Source: Ariolimax columbianus (taxonomy: Eukaryota > Mollusca > Gastropoda > Stylommatophora > Arionidae). From it: a stretch of DNA of 64,000 nucleotides. A program made the translations under genes and the position numbers. Positions 1-10,900 of the stretch are shown here, one piece after another. Position 1 is the first letter of the stretch, and every line of letters starts with the position of its first letter. Location: assembly GCA_036924085.1 (NCBI GenBank), contig JAVGWX010000019.1:10842196-10906195 (forward strand). Reading direction: 5' to 3'. Under the pieces are notes generated by a model. It was not told the origin of the DNA. It searched no databases and saw only the letters and a program-made list of their open reading frames with translations.

Positions 1-800
1 GACAGAGGGACCAGGGACCACATATTCAATTTAAGGAATTTGTACGAAAAATGTAGAGAGTTAAATGTAGACCTGTACACATGTTTCATTGCCGTAAATG
101 AACATAGGAAAGATCAAAACCAGTTTACAAACATAAATAAAGCAAAGATAATGACCACCAACAAAACACAATGTCAGCATAAGTTTAAAGTGGGTGGTGA
201 GGAAACAGATCAGGTCACATATTTTGAATTTTTGGGCTCCAGAATTGACAAAAATGGCGACTGCTCGAAAGAAATCAGAAGAAGACTAGCCATGGCAATG
301 TAGAGACTGGACAGCCGGAAAAAAATTATGGCAGAGCACCAACAAAACGATAAAAGTAAAAGTCTTGAGAGCCTGTGTTTTTCCTGTGGCAGCTTATTGC
401 TGCGAATCATGGACTATCACCAAAACTTCCAGACAAAGAATCGAATCCTTCGGATCAAAATGTTACAGAAAGATCCTCAGAATTCCTTGGACAGAGAAAA
501 AAAACAAATGTAGACATTCGACAAGAGTTGAGCATAGAGGAGAACTGCTTTATGAATTAAATTATGACCAGAAAATGCAAATACTTTGGTCACATCAAGA
601 GACACAACGGTCTCGAGAGAACGGTGATAGAAGGTATGGTGCCAAGCAAAAGAAGAAGGGGTAGACAAGAAGGCGATGGCACAAAGATATTCAGGAATGC
701 CTGGGTATGACTGTGGCAGAGGCTGGAGTTTTAGCAAGGGAACGAGTTTCTTTCAGACAGCCTGTGATAGGAGCGACGTTCTACAAAGGACATGCTACAT
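1..800 (+). mobile_element. Decayed RTE-like LINE fragment (RT to C-terminus), runs off left edge
   Basis: Broken plus-strand reading frames resemble the reverse transcriptase and C-terminal part of RTE-like LINEs. The first bases read as the usual RT segment 'RGTRDHIFNLRN'. An internal deletion then joins this to the 'VTYFEFLGSRIDKNGDC' block near 215-260. Next come 'CESWTITK' near 395-420 and 'KCYRKILRIP' near 455-490. Several stops and frameshifts make this a dead copy. A related, differently decayed copy lies at 1570-2290. The 5' part is outside the window. Clade assignment is by motif memory only. Confidence 0.75.
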
Positions 801-1061
801 AATGATGATGAGAGATAAAAAGTATGACAATTTCGAGATATTAACAATCTTGGAACGATTCCAATCTTTGAGCACGATGAAAATCTCTTCCTAGAAAAGC
901 GATAGCAGATGCTTTATAATGTAGAAAACTTGACCAGAGCAAGAAATTATACATCCCCTCTCGAGCTGAGCTTTTGAGACCTGATTTTCATCATAAGATA
1001 TCGAGATATCAGAGCGAACTTATGATAAGACGTGATGAAAATGCAGTGTAAATGTGCACAT

Positions 1062-1206
1062 AAGTTGATATTGGAGCTTCATGCATTTGCTCTATGTACT
1101 CACATACGTTTATGTTGGAGCTTCATGTATTTCCTGTATATACTCACATACGTTGATATTGGAGCTTCGTGTATTTCCTGTATGTACTCACATAAGTTGA
1201 TATTGC
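1062..1206. repeat. Short minisatellite, about 44-bp unit, ~3 copies
   Basis: Three successive units share 'ATTGGAGCTTCATG', then 'TATTTCCTGTAT', then 'ACTCACATACG', each about 44 bp long with a few substitutions. No coding function is visible. Confidence 0.8.
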
Positions 1207-1319
1207 ATTTGTTTACAGAACTGATGTTAAGATCATTTTTAAGTAACTCACTTTATTCAAGAGTTTACAAAACTTGTGTTAAAACGCTGGATAAGTTATT
1301 GTACCTTTCTCCAGATGGT

Positions 1320-1425
1320 TTCTTAAGAGCAGCTATAGATGGAGCCTAACTGGCTGCGGGTCTACTTAGCTCTAGTCTTTGAGTATATTAAGATGGATTT
1401 TCACATCAGTTAAACCACTCTCTCA
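1320..1425 (+). repeat. Interspersed repeat 'E', copy 1
   Basis: About 100 bp matching 3416-3525 closely: both contain 'GGCTGCGGGTCTACTT', then 'GCTCTAG', 'TTGAGT', 'ATTAAGATGGA' and 'CACATC.GTTAA'. A weaker match lies at 16560-16680. The copy abuts a CR1-type LINE tail on its right. The class of element is unknown. Confidence 0.7.
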
Positions 1426-1497
1426 AAATCTATTTGTATACATACTCTGTAGAGTCTTCTAAACCAGTATAAAGACGTTACCTTAAGTTAAGTCACA
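1425..1497 (+). mobile_element. CR1/L2-like LINE 3' tail only
   Basis: A short segment matches the 3' terminus of the CR1/L2-like copies elsewhere in the window (for example 4340-4407 and 53610-53686). It has 'TGTATAC', a degenerate version of the GACTCTGCAGAGTC palindrome, 'CTTCTAAACCAGTATAAAG' and the TTAAG-type tail. Confidence 0.7.
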
Positions 1498-1569
1498 CAG
1501 TTGTTCTATCAAAGAGCGCTGCTGGACTGCAACTGAATATCTTGTCTGTAGAACACTACAGCGAAGACC

Positions 1570-2290
1570 AAAATATATACCTGAATATAAGTAAAACTAA
1601 AATATTGGGCACAGACAAGACAAAGACAAAACATGTAGTTATTCTAGACCAAAAGGAAATTTAAAAAGTAACAAGTTTTTAGTACCTTGGCTCAATTATA
1701 AGCAACAATGGAGATTGCCTGAAGGAAGTCAAACGGAGAAAGGCTATGACAATGCAGATGTTGAATACAATGAGAAACGTATGGCAGAACACAGACAAAA
1801 TGACAAACATAAAGATCCTGCGAACTTGCATCGTTCTGGTGACAGCATACGGACGTGAAACGTGGACCACCAAACAAACACTTAAGAAAAGGATTGAACC
1901 TTTTAAACTAAAACGCTACAGAAGGGTGCTCAAAATACCACGGAAATCGAAAAGGGAAAATGCAGATACCCTACAAGAACTGGATATCGAGACAAAGCTG
2001 GTTAGTAAACAATATCTTGTCCAGAAAGCTAAAATAGTTTGGCCATACAATACGCTATAATGGCCTGGAGAGAACGATACTGGGAGTATGGTGCCTGGAA
2101 AGTGTGGCAGAGGCAGACCGAGGAGAAGATGCACACACGACACCACGGATGTCCTGAAGATGGCAACGACAGAGGCGGGAGTTCTGAATAGAGATCGAGA
2201 GTCTTACAGATCGGCTGTTGTGAGAGCGACGTTCTACAAAGGACATTCTACATGATAAAGATGAGAGAGTGAAGGATATTCGGCAGCTTC
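1570..2290 (+). mobile_element. Decayed RTE-like LINE fragment, second copy
   Basis: Same LINE group as 1-800. In plus-strand frames with interruptions the order is: an RT thumb segment with a YLGS-like block ('YLGSIISNNGDC') near 1680-1720, 'GRETWTTKQTLKKRIEPF' near 1855-1905, 'LKRYRRVLKIPRKSKREN' near 1909-1960, and the C-terminal 'SYRSAVVRATFYKGHST' near 2205-2250. Stops occur between the blocks, so it is a pseudogene. Confidence 0.75.
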
Positions 2291-2408
2291 TATGAGCATT
2301 GCTGATCTGTACTGGGATTCCGGATTCCTCAATAAATAATAGTGGAGTCGTGTCCCCTTAAATGCGGACAGGGATACAATTTAATCCGACAGTTTCACCT
2401 TTATTTGT

Positions 2409-2735
2409 AGTTAATTCCCTTTGTGGGATCAAGATGCTGAGCAGCGCATGAGCTGCCTTGGTCAACGACCCATAGCTGACTGCTAGCGTCAGGGCCAGAG
2501 ACCCATAGCTGACTGCTAGCGTCAGGGCCAGCGAACCAGATCTGACTGCTAGGTACTCAAAAAATGCTTTCTGAAGTCGGGTGTGTTGGGCAAAAGGTGC
2601 AAATATCGCAGTCAAACTGTAAACCATGACACAACGCATTCCGTTCTCTGGACAACATCTTATTATTCTGATAAAAAAACTATTTTCAGGGTTTGCTAGC
2701 GGGAGATCGAGAACGAACGAAGTCAAGCCAAGCCA
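2409..2735 (+). mobile_element. SINE2 copy
   Basis: Matches the complete SINE2 at 24344-24710 from the 5' end ('GGATCAAGATGCTGAGCAGC') through the core ('TCAAAAAATGC', 'AAGTCGG', 'AAATATCGCAGTC') to the 3' end ('TTTCAGGGTTTG.TAGC.GGAGAT'). A segment of about 53 bp in the 5' part ('GACCCATAGCTGACTGC...') is duplicated, and the middle region of the 24-kb copy is missing. Confidence 0.85.
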
Positions 2736-2889
2736 ATTTCCTTTGCGACTTTATTTTCTCAAAGACTTCCATATTTGTTTTCATCACTTCTGACAAGATG
2801 CACTCAATTTTTTTAAATACTTTCATTACTGGTCGCATTTCTATTCAGATTTACCTTGTTTTCATTTTTTACCAGCTTATTTAATGTTT

Positions 2890-3020
2890 TTTCTTCGGCT
2901 GTGTTGTAGTTCACAGCAAGGCTGCTATTTCTGCGCCTTTCGGCCCAACACATCCGATTTCAATTGGCTTTTTTGAGTACCGGGTTTGCCTTCCCACTGC
3001 AACCCCTATACCTTGACTAG
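2890..3020 (-). mobile_element. SINE2 fragment (core and 3' part)
   Basis: Reverse complement of the SINE2 core: on the minus strand it reads 'GGCAAACCCGGTACTC', 'AAATCGGATGTGTTGGGCCG', 'AAAGGCGCAG' and 'TGAACTACAACAC'. The head is absent or diverged. Confidence 0.8.
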
Positions 3021-3074
3021 ACCGCACTACCGACTAGTGTTTAATTAATTTAAGAAAGGTCCAGCCTCGATACC

Positions 3075-3260
3075 AGGATATATATATATATATATCAGAG
3101 AGTGGTGAATGATTGGAATGTATTTCCACAGGAAATAGAGGTGACAGTGTCAATTAATGTATTCAAGAATAGATTGGATGCGCAAAGGCATTTTAAAATC
3201 AAGTGAATCTAAAAGAAACTGGTTGTATACAGACTCTGCAGAATCTTCATGACCAGTATT
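3075..3260 (+). mobile_element. CR1/L2-like LINE 3' fragment with internal (AT)n
   Basis: Reads 'RVVNDWNVFPQE' and 'NVFKNRLDAQ' in the plus strand, the C-terminus of the CR1/L2-like family seen at 4036-4410 and 53126-53686. The usual 3' segment 'GGTTGTATACAGACTCTGCA' follows. A short TA run (3079-3096) lies at its left end. Confidence 0.8.
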
Positions 3261-3415
3261 GATTGATTGGAATCATGTCAGTCTTGAGAGACAATGGACT
3301 TCACACTAGAGAGAGGGCAGTCAGTTGTTGCCCTAACTTTTTAAGTCTGCGTCTTGACGCATCTTGTCTTCCCCTGTGTGACATCGCATTACACCGGCCA
3401 TAATTAAGTGGTTTA

Positions 3416-3525
3416 TATGGAGCAGCATAGATGCCGCCTAACAGGCTGCGGGTCTACTTTGCTCTAGTGTTTGAGTCTATTAAGATGGACTCGCACATCG
3501 GTTAACCACTGTCTGTAAGCGCTTG
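3416..3525 (+). repeat. Interspersed repeat 'E', copy 2
   Basis: Close match to 1320-1425 over about 100 bp, including 'GGCTGCGGGTCTACTTTGCT' and 'TATTAAGATGGAC'. The flanks differ, so this is a dispersed unit rather than a segmental duplication. Confidence 0.7.
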
Positions 3526-4035
3526 TTCCAACGCAGAGCAGTATTAAGCTGCTCGAGCCTAGCCTGCTAAACAGGAAATTTTTCTTCCGGCAACATCCAG
3601 CTCATACCAGAGTTAGGACCTGCATAGAGGTCGACCAAGAACTAAGAAGTATGTTTTTTTTAAATATCAGTGTTTTTTCAGATATGTAGCTCTGTTTCTT
3701 GTGAGTCACTCTGGTAATCATGAAGAGAAACGATGGACGATCGAATCCTGCAAGTTTCAAGCAATTCCTGGTCTCAAGGTATGTGGGACCAGAGCGCATG
3801 CATCCTGAGTTACTTTCAGTTGTCTTGAGTTATGTCTTGCCACTGGTTCAATGTAGCTTGGGACCCGAAAATGCGGTTGATGACCAGCGCAGTTCCTTAC
3901 TCACTAAAATTCAAATACTGCACAATTTACATCATCAAGACAAAAACCATCCGATGACGTAGTCATGTAGCTAGCAATGGGCAACTAACTAGTGGAAGAA
4001 AATGTAAAGGTCAACCAGGCAAGAGGTATACAATG
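3526..4035. other. No gene recognised
   Basis: Open stretches of 65-80 codons occur on both strands, but none resembles a known domain. No tRNA, SINE head or tandem repeat was recognised. Confidence 0.5.
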
Positions 4036-4410
4036 ATACATAGAGAAAAACACTAATAGATGAGAGAAGAATTCGAGGTTACAGGTTTATAAGATGATCA
4101 GAGGAATGGATAAATTAGACTATAACAATTTTGTTTTCAAAAAACAGCCACCCACAAGATCAAGAGGGCATAGCTACACATTAACTAAAGGGAGGCTCAG
4201 ATTAGATATTAGGAAATATTTTTTTAGTCAGATAGTGGTGAATGCTTGGAAAGCATTGCCACGAGAAGTAGTGGAGGCAGGGACAATTAGTGCATTTAAG
4301 AATAAATTGGATAGCTTTTAGAGCAAGGGCTGCAAGGTAATGTAAATGAAACTGGTTGTATACAGACTCTGCAGAGTCTTCTAAACCAGTATAAACACGT
4401 TAAGTTAAGT
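4036..4410 (+). mobile_element. CR1/L2-like LINE 3' fragment
   Basis: The C-terminal ORF of the family is open for about 75 codons ('RSRGHSYTLTKGRLRLDI', 'VVNAWKALPREVVEAG', 'AFKNKLDSF'). The 3'UTR follows, with the GACTCTGCAGAGTC palindrome near 4365 and the 'TTAAGTTAAGT' tail at 4400-4410. It lies about 430 bp upstream of the NKAPD1 start codon, so it may sit in the promoter region. Confidence 0.85.
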
Positions 4411-4767
4411 TATGAATAAGAAAACAGCTGTCAGAATATACCACCTAGGGAAGAAATAGATGATATTGGAGAACTATATCGGTCTTACTATGTTGTGCTG
4501 ATAGCTAACAATCTGATCTTGCAAGAACAAGGAATTATTCGATTCGTTTTGGGCTGGCATTTTTGGAAGACCCAAGAGAAGTTAATCTGAACAAACGGAA
4601 CAAAGATGGCTACCAACTTTGACAACGTTAAGAAATCGTCTTACTGTCTACGACTTTGTTTGGGTGTTAAGCAACTGTGTTATCTCAAATGATTCACATG
4701 TATACCAGCTGTGCATCATATATTCATCTCGTCACGTATTGTTTATTATATCTTCAGGAGTGAAAAT

Positions 4768-4803
4768 GGCCCAATGTGGTGGACAAGTAATGTCAAATGA
4801 ATA
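4768..4803 (+). promoter_or_regulatory. Possible upstream ORF in the NKAPD1 5' leader
   Basis: A 12-residue reading frame (ATG at 4768, TAA at 4801-4803) ends 39 nt before the predicted NKAPD1 start codon. If the transcript begins upstream it could affect translation. An AG at 4758-4759 after a T-rich stretch could instead be a splice acceptor that makes this region exonic. Neither is proven. Confidence 0.3.
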
Positions 4804-4842
4804 ATAAAATAAAAAAGAAGGGACCTGCCAACTTCCAAAATC

Positions 4843-4956
4843 ATGACTGACGACCTGCCTGCTTTACGCACCAGTCGACCAGCGACAGTTGGTCTTCACA
4901 AGGGGGCAAAATCGCTTATACGTAATGTTATCCGACATACTGATACTCACAACAGG
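4843..4956 (+). CDS. NKAPD1: NKAPD1 coding exon 1
   Basis: Thirty-eight codons, starting at ATG 4843 with A at -3. An in-frame TAA lies upstream at 4810-4812, which supports this start. The exon ends with 'KSLIRNVIRHTDTHNR', the family's N-terminal signature, and is followed directly by the donor GTAGGC at 4957 (phase 0). Confidence 0.88.
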
Positions 4957-7900
4957 GTAGGCATAAGTTTTAGAATATAAATAGTATTTGATAAAGTCCA
5001 AGAAGTTTGAAGAAGACTCAGACTGCTAAATTCTAATTCTGATTCAACTTGAACTGTGGTGGTAATTTTGATGTTAGTATTGTTAGGATACAATTTTGCA
5101 AACTTTACAGTAGTGCTTGGTATTGATAGTCCTATAGTATAGCAAACACCACTGTCGGATGAAATGTTAGAGACTTTATTGTACGAGGTCACAGTTTTAG
5201 TTTATTTCTGAGGTGGGATGACCAGTTCTGAGTTCCATTCTAATCTTTTTCTTTGTCTACAATTAGTACAAAACAATCACTACCTTCTCCTGGCTTGCTG
5301 AGGCTTAAGACAAGTTAAGACTATATGTTTATACTATATTATTAACATTAAGCAAGATTGAGGTACCCATTTAACAGAGTCAACTGGAGACTATCGATAC
5401 TGGTGATCAAACCCGGTACCTTTGCAATGACTCATGAATGAGAATTGAGCGCTCTTAATTATAGTTTTCTAGATTTAATGAAATATGAATGACTATACTA
5501 TTAACTTGTAAACTGACATACAAATAACAAATAGATTAGGCTACACATTAACTTTTTAGATAAATACAGTCAGCTGTAACTTTGCCAAGGCCAAAGAAAC
5601 CATAAAACATTAAATGGGAACCTACACTAGAACCACCTATATGAACTATATTATAGAAATACTGTTCAGATTGAGCATATAAAGAGTGAGAGGCAGAATG
5701 AAACCAGAGACTGGTGATACAAATTTACACATTGTAGTAGTAGTTGCCCATTGCAAATGAAGATTTCAACAGTATCAGATTTGTGTGACAGATGTTTCTA
5801 TGTATGGCTCTGTCTGTACACAACTATCATGGCTCTGCATACGTCTGTACAGTACTATCATGGCTCTGCACATCTTACAGTACACATGGACGACGTAGGT
5901 AGCCATCGTGTCCTGCAAGGCAACTTTTCGATTGGCTCGCTTCTGCCTCACTGCATTGAAGATTTTTTTGCTAAACCAGGTGAACACTTTATGTGATTGG
6001 CCGAATTCCAGTCCAATGCAAGAGAATCCCAAGAGGCAACATCAGTATGGAGGCCTATCCAAGGATGCCTTTAGCGAATCATTGTATCTTTCTTCTGCCC
6101 GCCAGATGAACGATTGCCTGGTCTTGAGTGCACCATAAAGGAACAACATGACTGGCTCATTGGACTTGGGCACTCTGCAACAGGGTGGGATTTGCTAGGC
6201 ATTGTTGCCTTTAGGAGCACTACATAATTGGGTATTCAGTTGATCTTGAGCAGACAGCCTCTGAAGAAGTGATTGGGCCATCTGGCATAATTGATGTACA
6301 TCGTCCAGGTCTTGCAAGGGTAGAGGAGTGTATATACTGGCCCAGTGGACCAAAACAAAAACACATAAACTGCATGAAAAAAAATGTGTACAAGTAAATC
6401 CTTTGGACAGAAATAGAAACCAATATTCAATTACTCTTGATTATTTTACATTCATTTCAGTGACATCACTGTTATCTTTTGCAATATATTTAGTGTTCTA
6501 GTATTCAGTTAAGATCTCTATAGGATGAAATGTGGGTGATCTATGTTAATGTTGGGCATTTGTAACATTTTTTATTAAAATGATAAAACCTACAATATTT
6601 TGTAACAATATTAGACATTAACTCCTTGTGTAATGCAATTCGTAACTAGAATGTGTTAGAAAGATGCTGTTTCCAATTTTTGAATAGTGACACGATAGCG
6701 ATAAATAATATTGCTGAGAAATAAATCATCATGAATCCATAAAGGATTGCTTGTTCTCTTAGACAATAATTATGAAATGACAAACTAAATAATACCAATC
6801 TCTACTCAAAGAAATTTCAAAGTCACATTAACATTTAACAGTGAAAATGTCTTTGACATCGTCTGTTTCACATCATTATAAATATTCTGTATTATATAGG
6901 TTGATTTATAAAAATTCATTTGAACTAGCAGTCAACATAGAAGACAGTACGGAGTGTGAGAAGATTATTATTTAATAAAGTGTAAAATTATTTTATTATA
7001 AATAAAAGTAAAGATCCATTTAACATGCCAGTTGGGAATATGGGGTTATGCCCATATTTTTCTTGACCAATGACACATCATTATAATACCATGAATTAAA
7101 TTAAAAACCTGTGCAGAAAGTATATGTGGTCATAGAAAACCTTTTCTTCTACCGCGTCGTGTCATAGTTTACATCGAGGTTGCAATATCTGCAGCTGTTT
7201 ATTCGACAGATCCGGATTGAACAGAGCACTTTTGAAATTAGTTTGCCTTCCTTCTTTGATCTATATTCTTTCAGCCAGGCTGCATGGTTGCAGTCTGTTT
7301 CCAGGACTGCCACTTGGTTACGAAAGAGTCTTGGACAGCTATGGGTCACTGACCCTGGTTCAAGCAACCATCTACGAGTATCTTGCTGCCATCACTTCAT
7401 TCACTGCTGTATTTTCAGCTCATTCCCCCTAACCTCCATAGGGAATTCAAAATGAAAAGACCTGTACAGATAGATGACATCTATAGATAGGACAACTATT
7501 ACGAGGAAGTGGTATGAGTTACTCTACAATGTCATGCCCATATCTTTACGTATTATTGTGATTATCCAGTTATTTCTCAGTTAGTGTTCACTGTCTTATC
7601 GTCTTCCTTGGTCGCCATCCTCATCAGTGACTCTCACAAAAGCAAAAAGCTCCTGACACTGCCGTACAGCTCCTCATACAAGATGTGACCACATGACTGC
7701 CCTTTCGCCACTAAATATTTAACAGGGCTTCCAACAAGTGTTCAGCTGTCAATGCCATATGAGCAGAAATCTGTACGACCATTTTCAAATTTTAAATAAA
7801 AATGAGACCTCAATCTATTGAGTCCAGTGCACAACTTAAAAATGGTCATTTTTTTTTTTTTTTTTTTTCCGCGTTCGCCTTATTTATCTATTCCCCAAGG

Positions 7901-10900
7901 CGTGTATGCGTTACACTGTGGTTTTTATTTTGCGCTTGTCGGCCCAGTGCATCCGACTTCAGCATGCATTTTATGTAAGGGTCTGCTTCCTCCTGCATTT
8001 TCTAAGGGTTTGCTTCCCCGGGGTAACGGCCGGTGCTGTGATGGGGATCGAACCCAGCACCTTATGGTTGTGAGCCGTGCCACTTAACCACTAGGCCACG
8101 CCGTCCCCGAAAATGGTCATTTGATTTTGCAGACATTCGATGATAGGAGTAATTTTATAATTGACCTGGATGTTTTTTATTCCATTTTCCATTAAACATT
8201 TTCAGTCTATGCTAATTTTGGCCAAATTGGTGACTTTCAGCCTACTAGACCTGTATATGTATTAGAATGGCATTGGGCTGTCAAGAACAGGCTTACTCAG
8301 CAGCTGTGGGATAATAACAACACTACAACAACATATACTAGGACAAAACTATGTGCTCTAATTTAATTGTTCTATCTTAAATTGACTGATCTGATCACTT
8401 CCAGCATAGACAGCCAAAGGATATCCTCAATGGACAGCTGGCCATTGGAGCTAGAAGAATTAGCAGTTCCCCACTGCAATTCATGGATGAATGCAAGAGG
8501 GACACAATGTCATGCAACATCCCATCCAAAGGCTGGGAAACAATTGGTCAGGATCGAGCTGTTTGGAGACAATAAGTTGGAAGGTTCATAGTGGCTGACG
8601 ATGCTTGTAAAGGTCTTCCGGCTGCAAAGAAATGAAATTGAAGAGATTGAGGGACACTCCAACAAGCCAGCCTCCTCAGCATGGTTGTATGATCTGTGGT
8701 AAGGACTGTCACTCACGGATCAGCTTTTACAGTCGAAACAGACAGTGTCGAAATACAGGAGACAGATGGACAAAACTCAGAGAGCACCACGTGCATGGTC
8801 TACAGAGACTGAGTGATGATTACTTCCAATGCTTGTTATGCCAGCAGATTGTGGAATATAATATAAATATTGAAGACCATAAATGGGGGTAATGCGGTAT
8901 TCTCTCTCACACACACATTCAAAGGGTTAAATGTCAAGGAAACAATATAGCGCACCAAACATTTTTTTGCTCACTGCGTCAAGTGTATTTCTGCGTTAAA
9001 TCTCTCGATAACATTACCAAAGCCCTTTTCTTCTGTGTCTCAGTCAAAGCGAATATGACATTTGTTGAATATCCACATGTAATCCACATTAGTTATCATT
9101 AGTCTGATTAAATAATAAAATCACTTTTTGGGTCTTAGCATCCAAATTTCATCTGACACAAAGATCATGTTTGATACATTCAACACACTTGTAAATAAAT
9201 GTCCATGGAATGTCATGAATTGTACCTTAAACAAACCTATACATGTGAATATTGGTCTGGTTATAATTTAGGTCTCCTAACCAACAAGAGTTTGTTGCTA
9301 TTTAACAATGGCCGATGGTAGTGTTGTAATGCTAATTTCGGTCCAATTGGACAGAAATTAACATCTTACGGGTAGTTTTTGCCTGGCTAAACAAGCTTTA
9401 AAGCATTAAAGGCAGCTATTATACGTGTTCTGGCCACATTTTATGTTCTCCGGTGATATTGCTTTGCTGCAAAACCCCTCCCTGCCTGGCTGGTCTAACT
9501 GTTGCTTCATTTCCCAGGATGTAAAAGTCAGCTGGTTTCCACTAAGTTGTGCACCTGTGAAAACACACTGTTTAATGAGTAATATAATTCTCATACATGT
9601 TCATGTGTTTGCAGCTCCTTGAGGAGTCTGAAATGTGGCAGCTGTACCACAGAATGAAAGGTGCCAATCCAAATGACAAGGATGTTGCAGTGGACAAGAA
9701 TAGAGGTGCCACAATGGAGAGGTCAAGAGATGGGCAAGGAAATAGCAGTGAAGATCGAGGGACGAAGTTACGAGAACCTGACATTCAACATTCTTTCCTT
9801 TATGATGACAGGCAAGAATTGTTCATTATCTTTCTGTGATTTTTTGTGTGTGTGATAGACTAATGCTTTTCTTACACTCACACTTTCTTTGTTACACATA
9901 GTGGTCTATCTACCTCTTCCAGTTATTTTTCCTACACCAAATCAACACAGAAAACGCTAAGACTTATGTGAATAATAAAACAATAAATTTGTACACCCAC
10001 CTAAGGGTGAAAAAATTCAAGTAAGAGATCTTGTTTTCCTGTGTTCTTCTTGGAAAGGGCGTTCAGTTATATTGTACCACAGTATACAGTTACGATATCT
10101 GTGTCTCTGGACTCAACACATCCAGTTTCAGTGCAGCATTTTTGTGACTGGGTCTGTCTTCACTCTTTGATTCCTATTCTCTCAACCAGGTAGCACAGAT
10201 GCAGACTATTTCTAGTGTCACAGCTTGGGAGGCGGAATAGGATCTTGGTCAGTTCTGGCGTAAGCTATGAGTTGCCTGTTGCTGTCAGCTCACTCACTGC
10301 TGTATCTTTGGTCCCTTAAACAAATACCACGCTATGCTTTTCAATGTTATGCTTAATATACACATTGTATTATCCGTCTTTTCCTAAATATGGTTTCTTT
10401 CCTGCATCCAGATGGATAATCAATTCTACTGCATCAGTTTCAGTAGTATAATGGCTAGCAGGTTGTGATATGAATCCTGATTCTAGGTGGGGAGAATTGG
10501 CAACAAAAGGATAACACTTGAGTGTCATGACGTGAGTCTTTATGTGGTTGTTATTTCCATCCTCTAGGAAGGACATGAAGTGGGAGGGCGGCTCAAGACG
10601 AGGGATGAAAAGAGCACATATGGATGACAGCAGTGATGACGATAAAAGAAACAATGCAGCATCTAGTAAAAGTACCTTCTGGATGAGAGAGCTTCACAAG
10701 GCAGAGGAGACAGACCCTGACAGGTAAGTCCTGATTAACACCTGCATGTCAGTCACTAAAACATGTTCGCAATGAATAATTGGCCACACCTGGAGGAGGG
10801 GGGGACAAATAGTTGACATTGTTCTCCAAGTCTGTAGACCCTATGTGAGGAGTAGAGAAACAGTAGGGTTCTCTCCAAGTCAGATGAGTCGCAAACATTA

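Larger units (their letters stand above)
4957..9614 (+). other. NKAPD1 intron 1
   Basis: A 4.66-kb intron from GTAGGC to the acceptor TGTTTGCAG. It contains a SINE2 copy (7140-7410), a SINE1 copy with perfect TSDs (7851-8109) and an RTE-like LINE 3' fragment (about 8390-8765). From 4957 to 7140 the sequence is AT-rich. A short, imperfect repeat of 'ACTATCATGGCTCTGCA' occurs near 5823-5875, but nothing else was recognised. From 8900 to 9600 nothing was recognised. Confidence 0.8.

Noticed and set aside
1032..1349. Open frame of 105 codons on the plus strand
   Set aside because: Spans the 44-bp minisatellite and repeat E; no domain seen.
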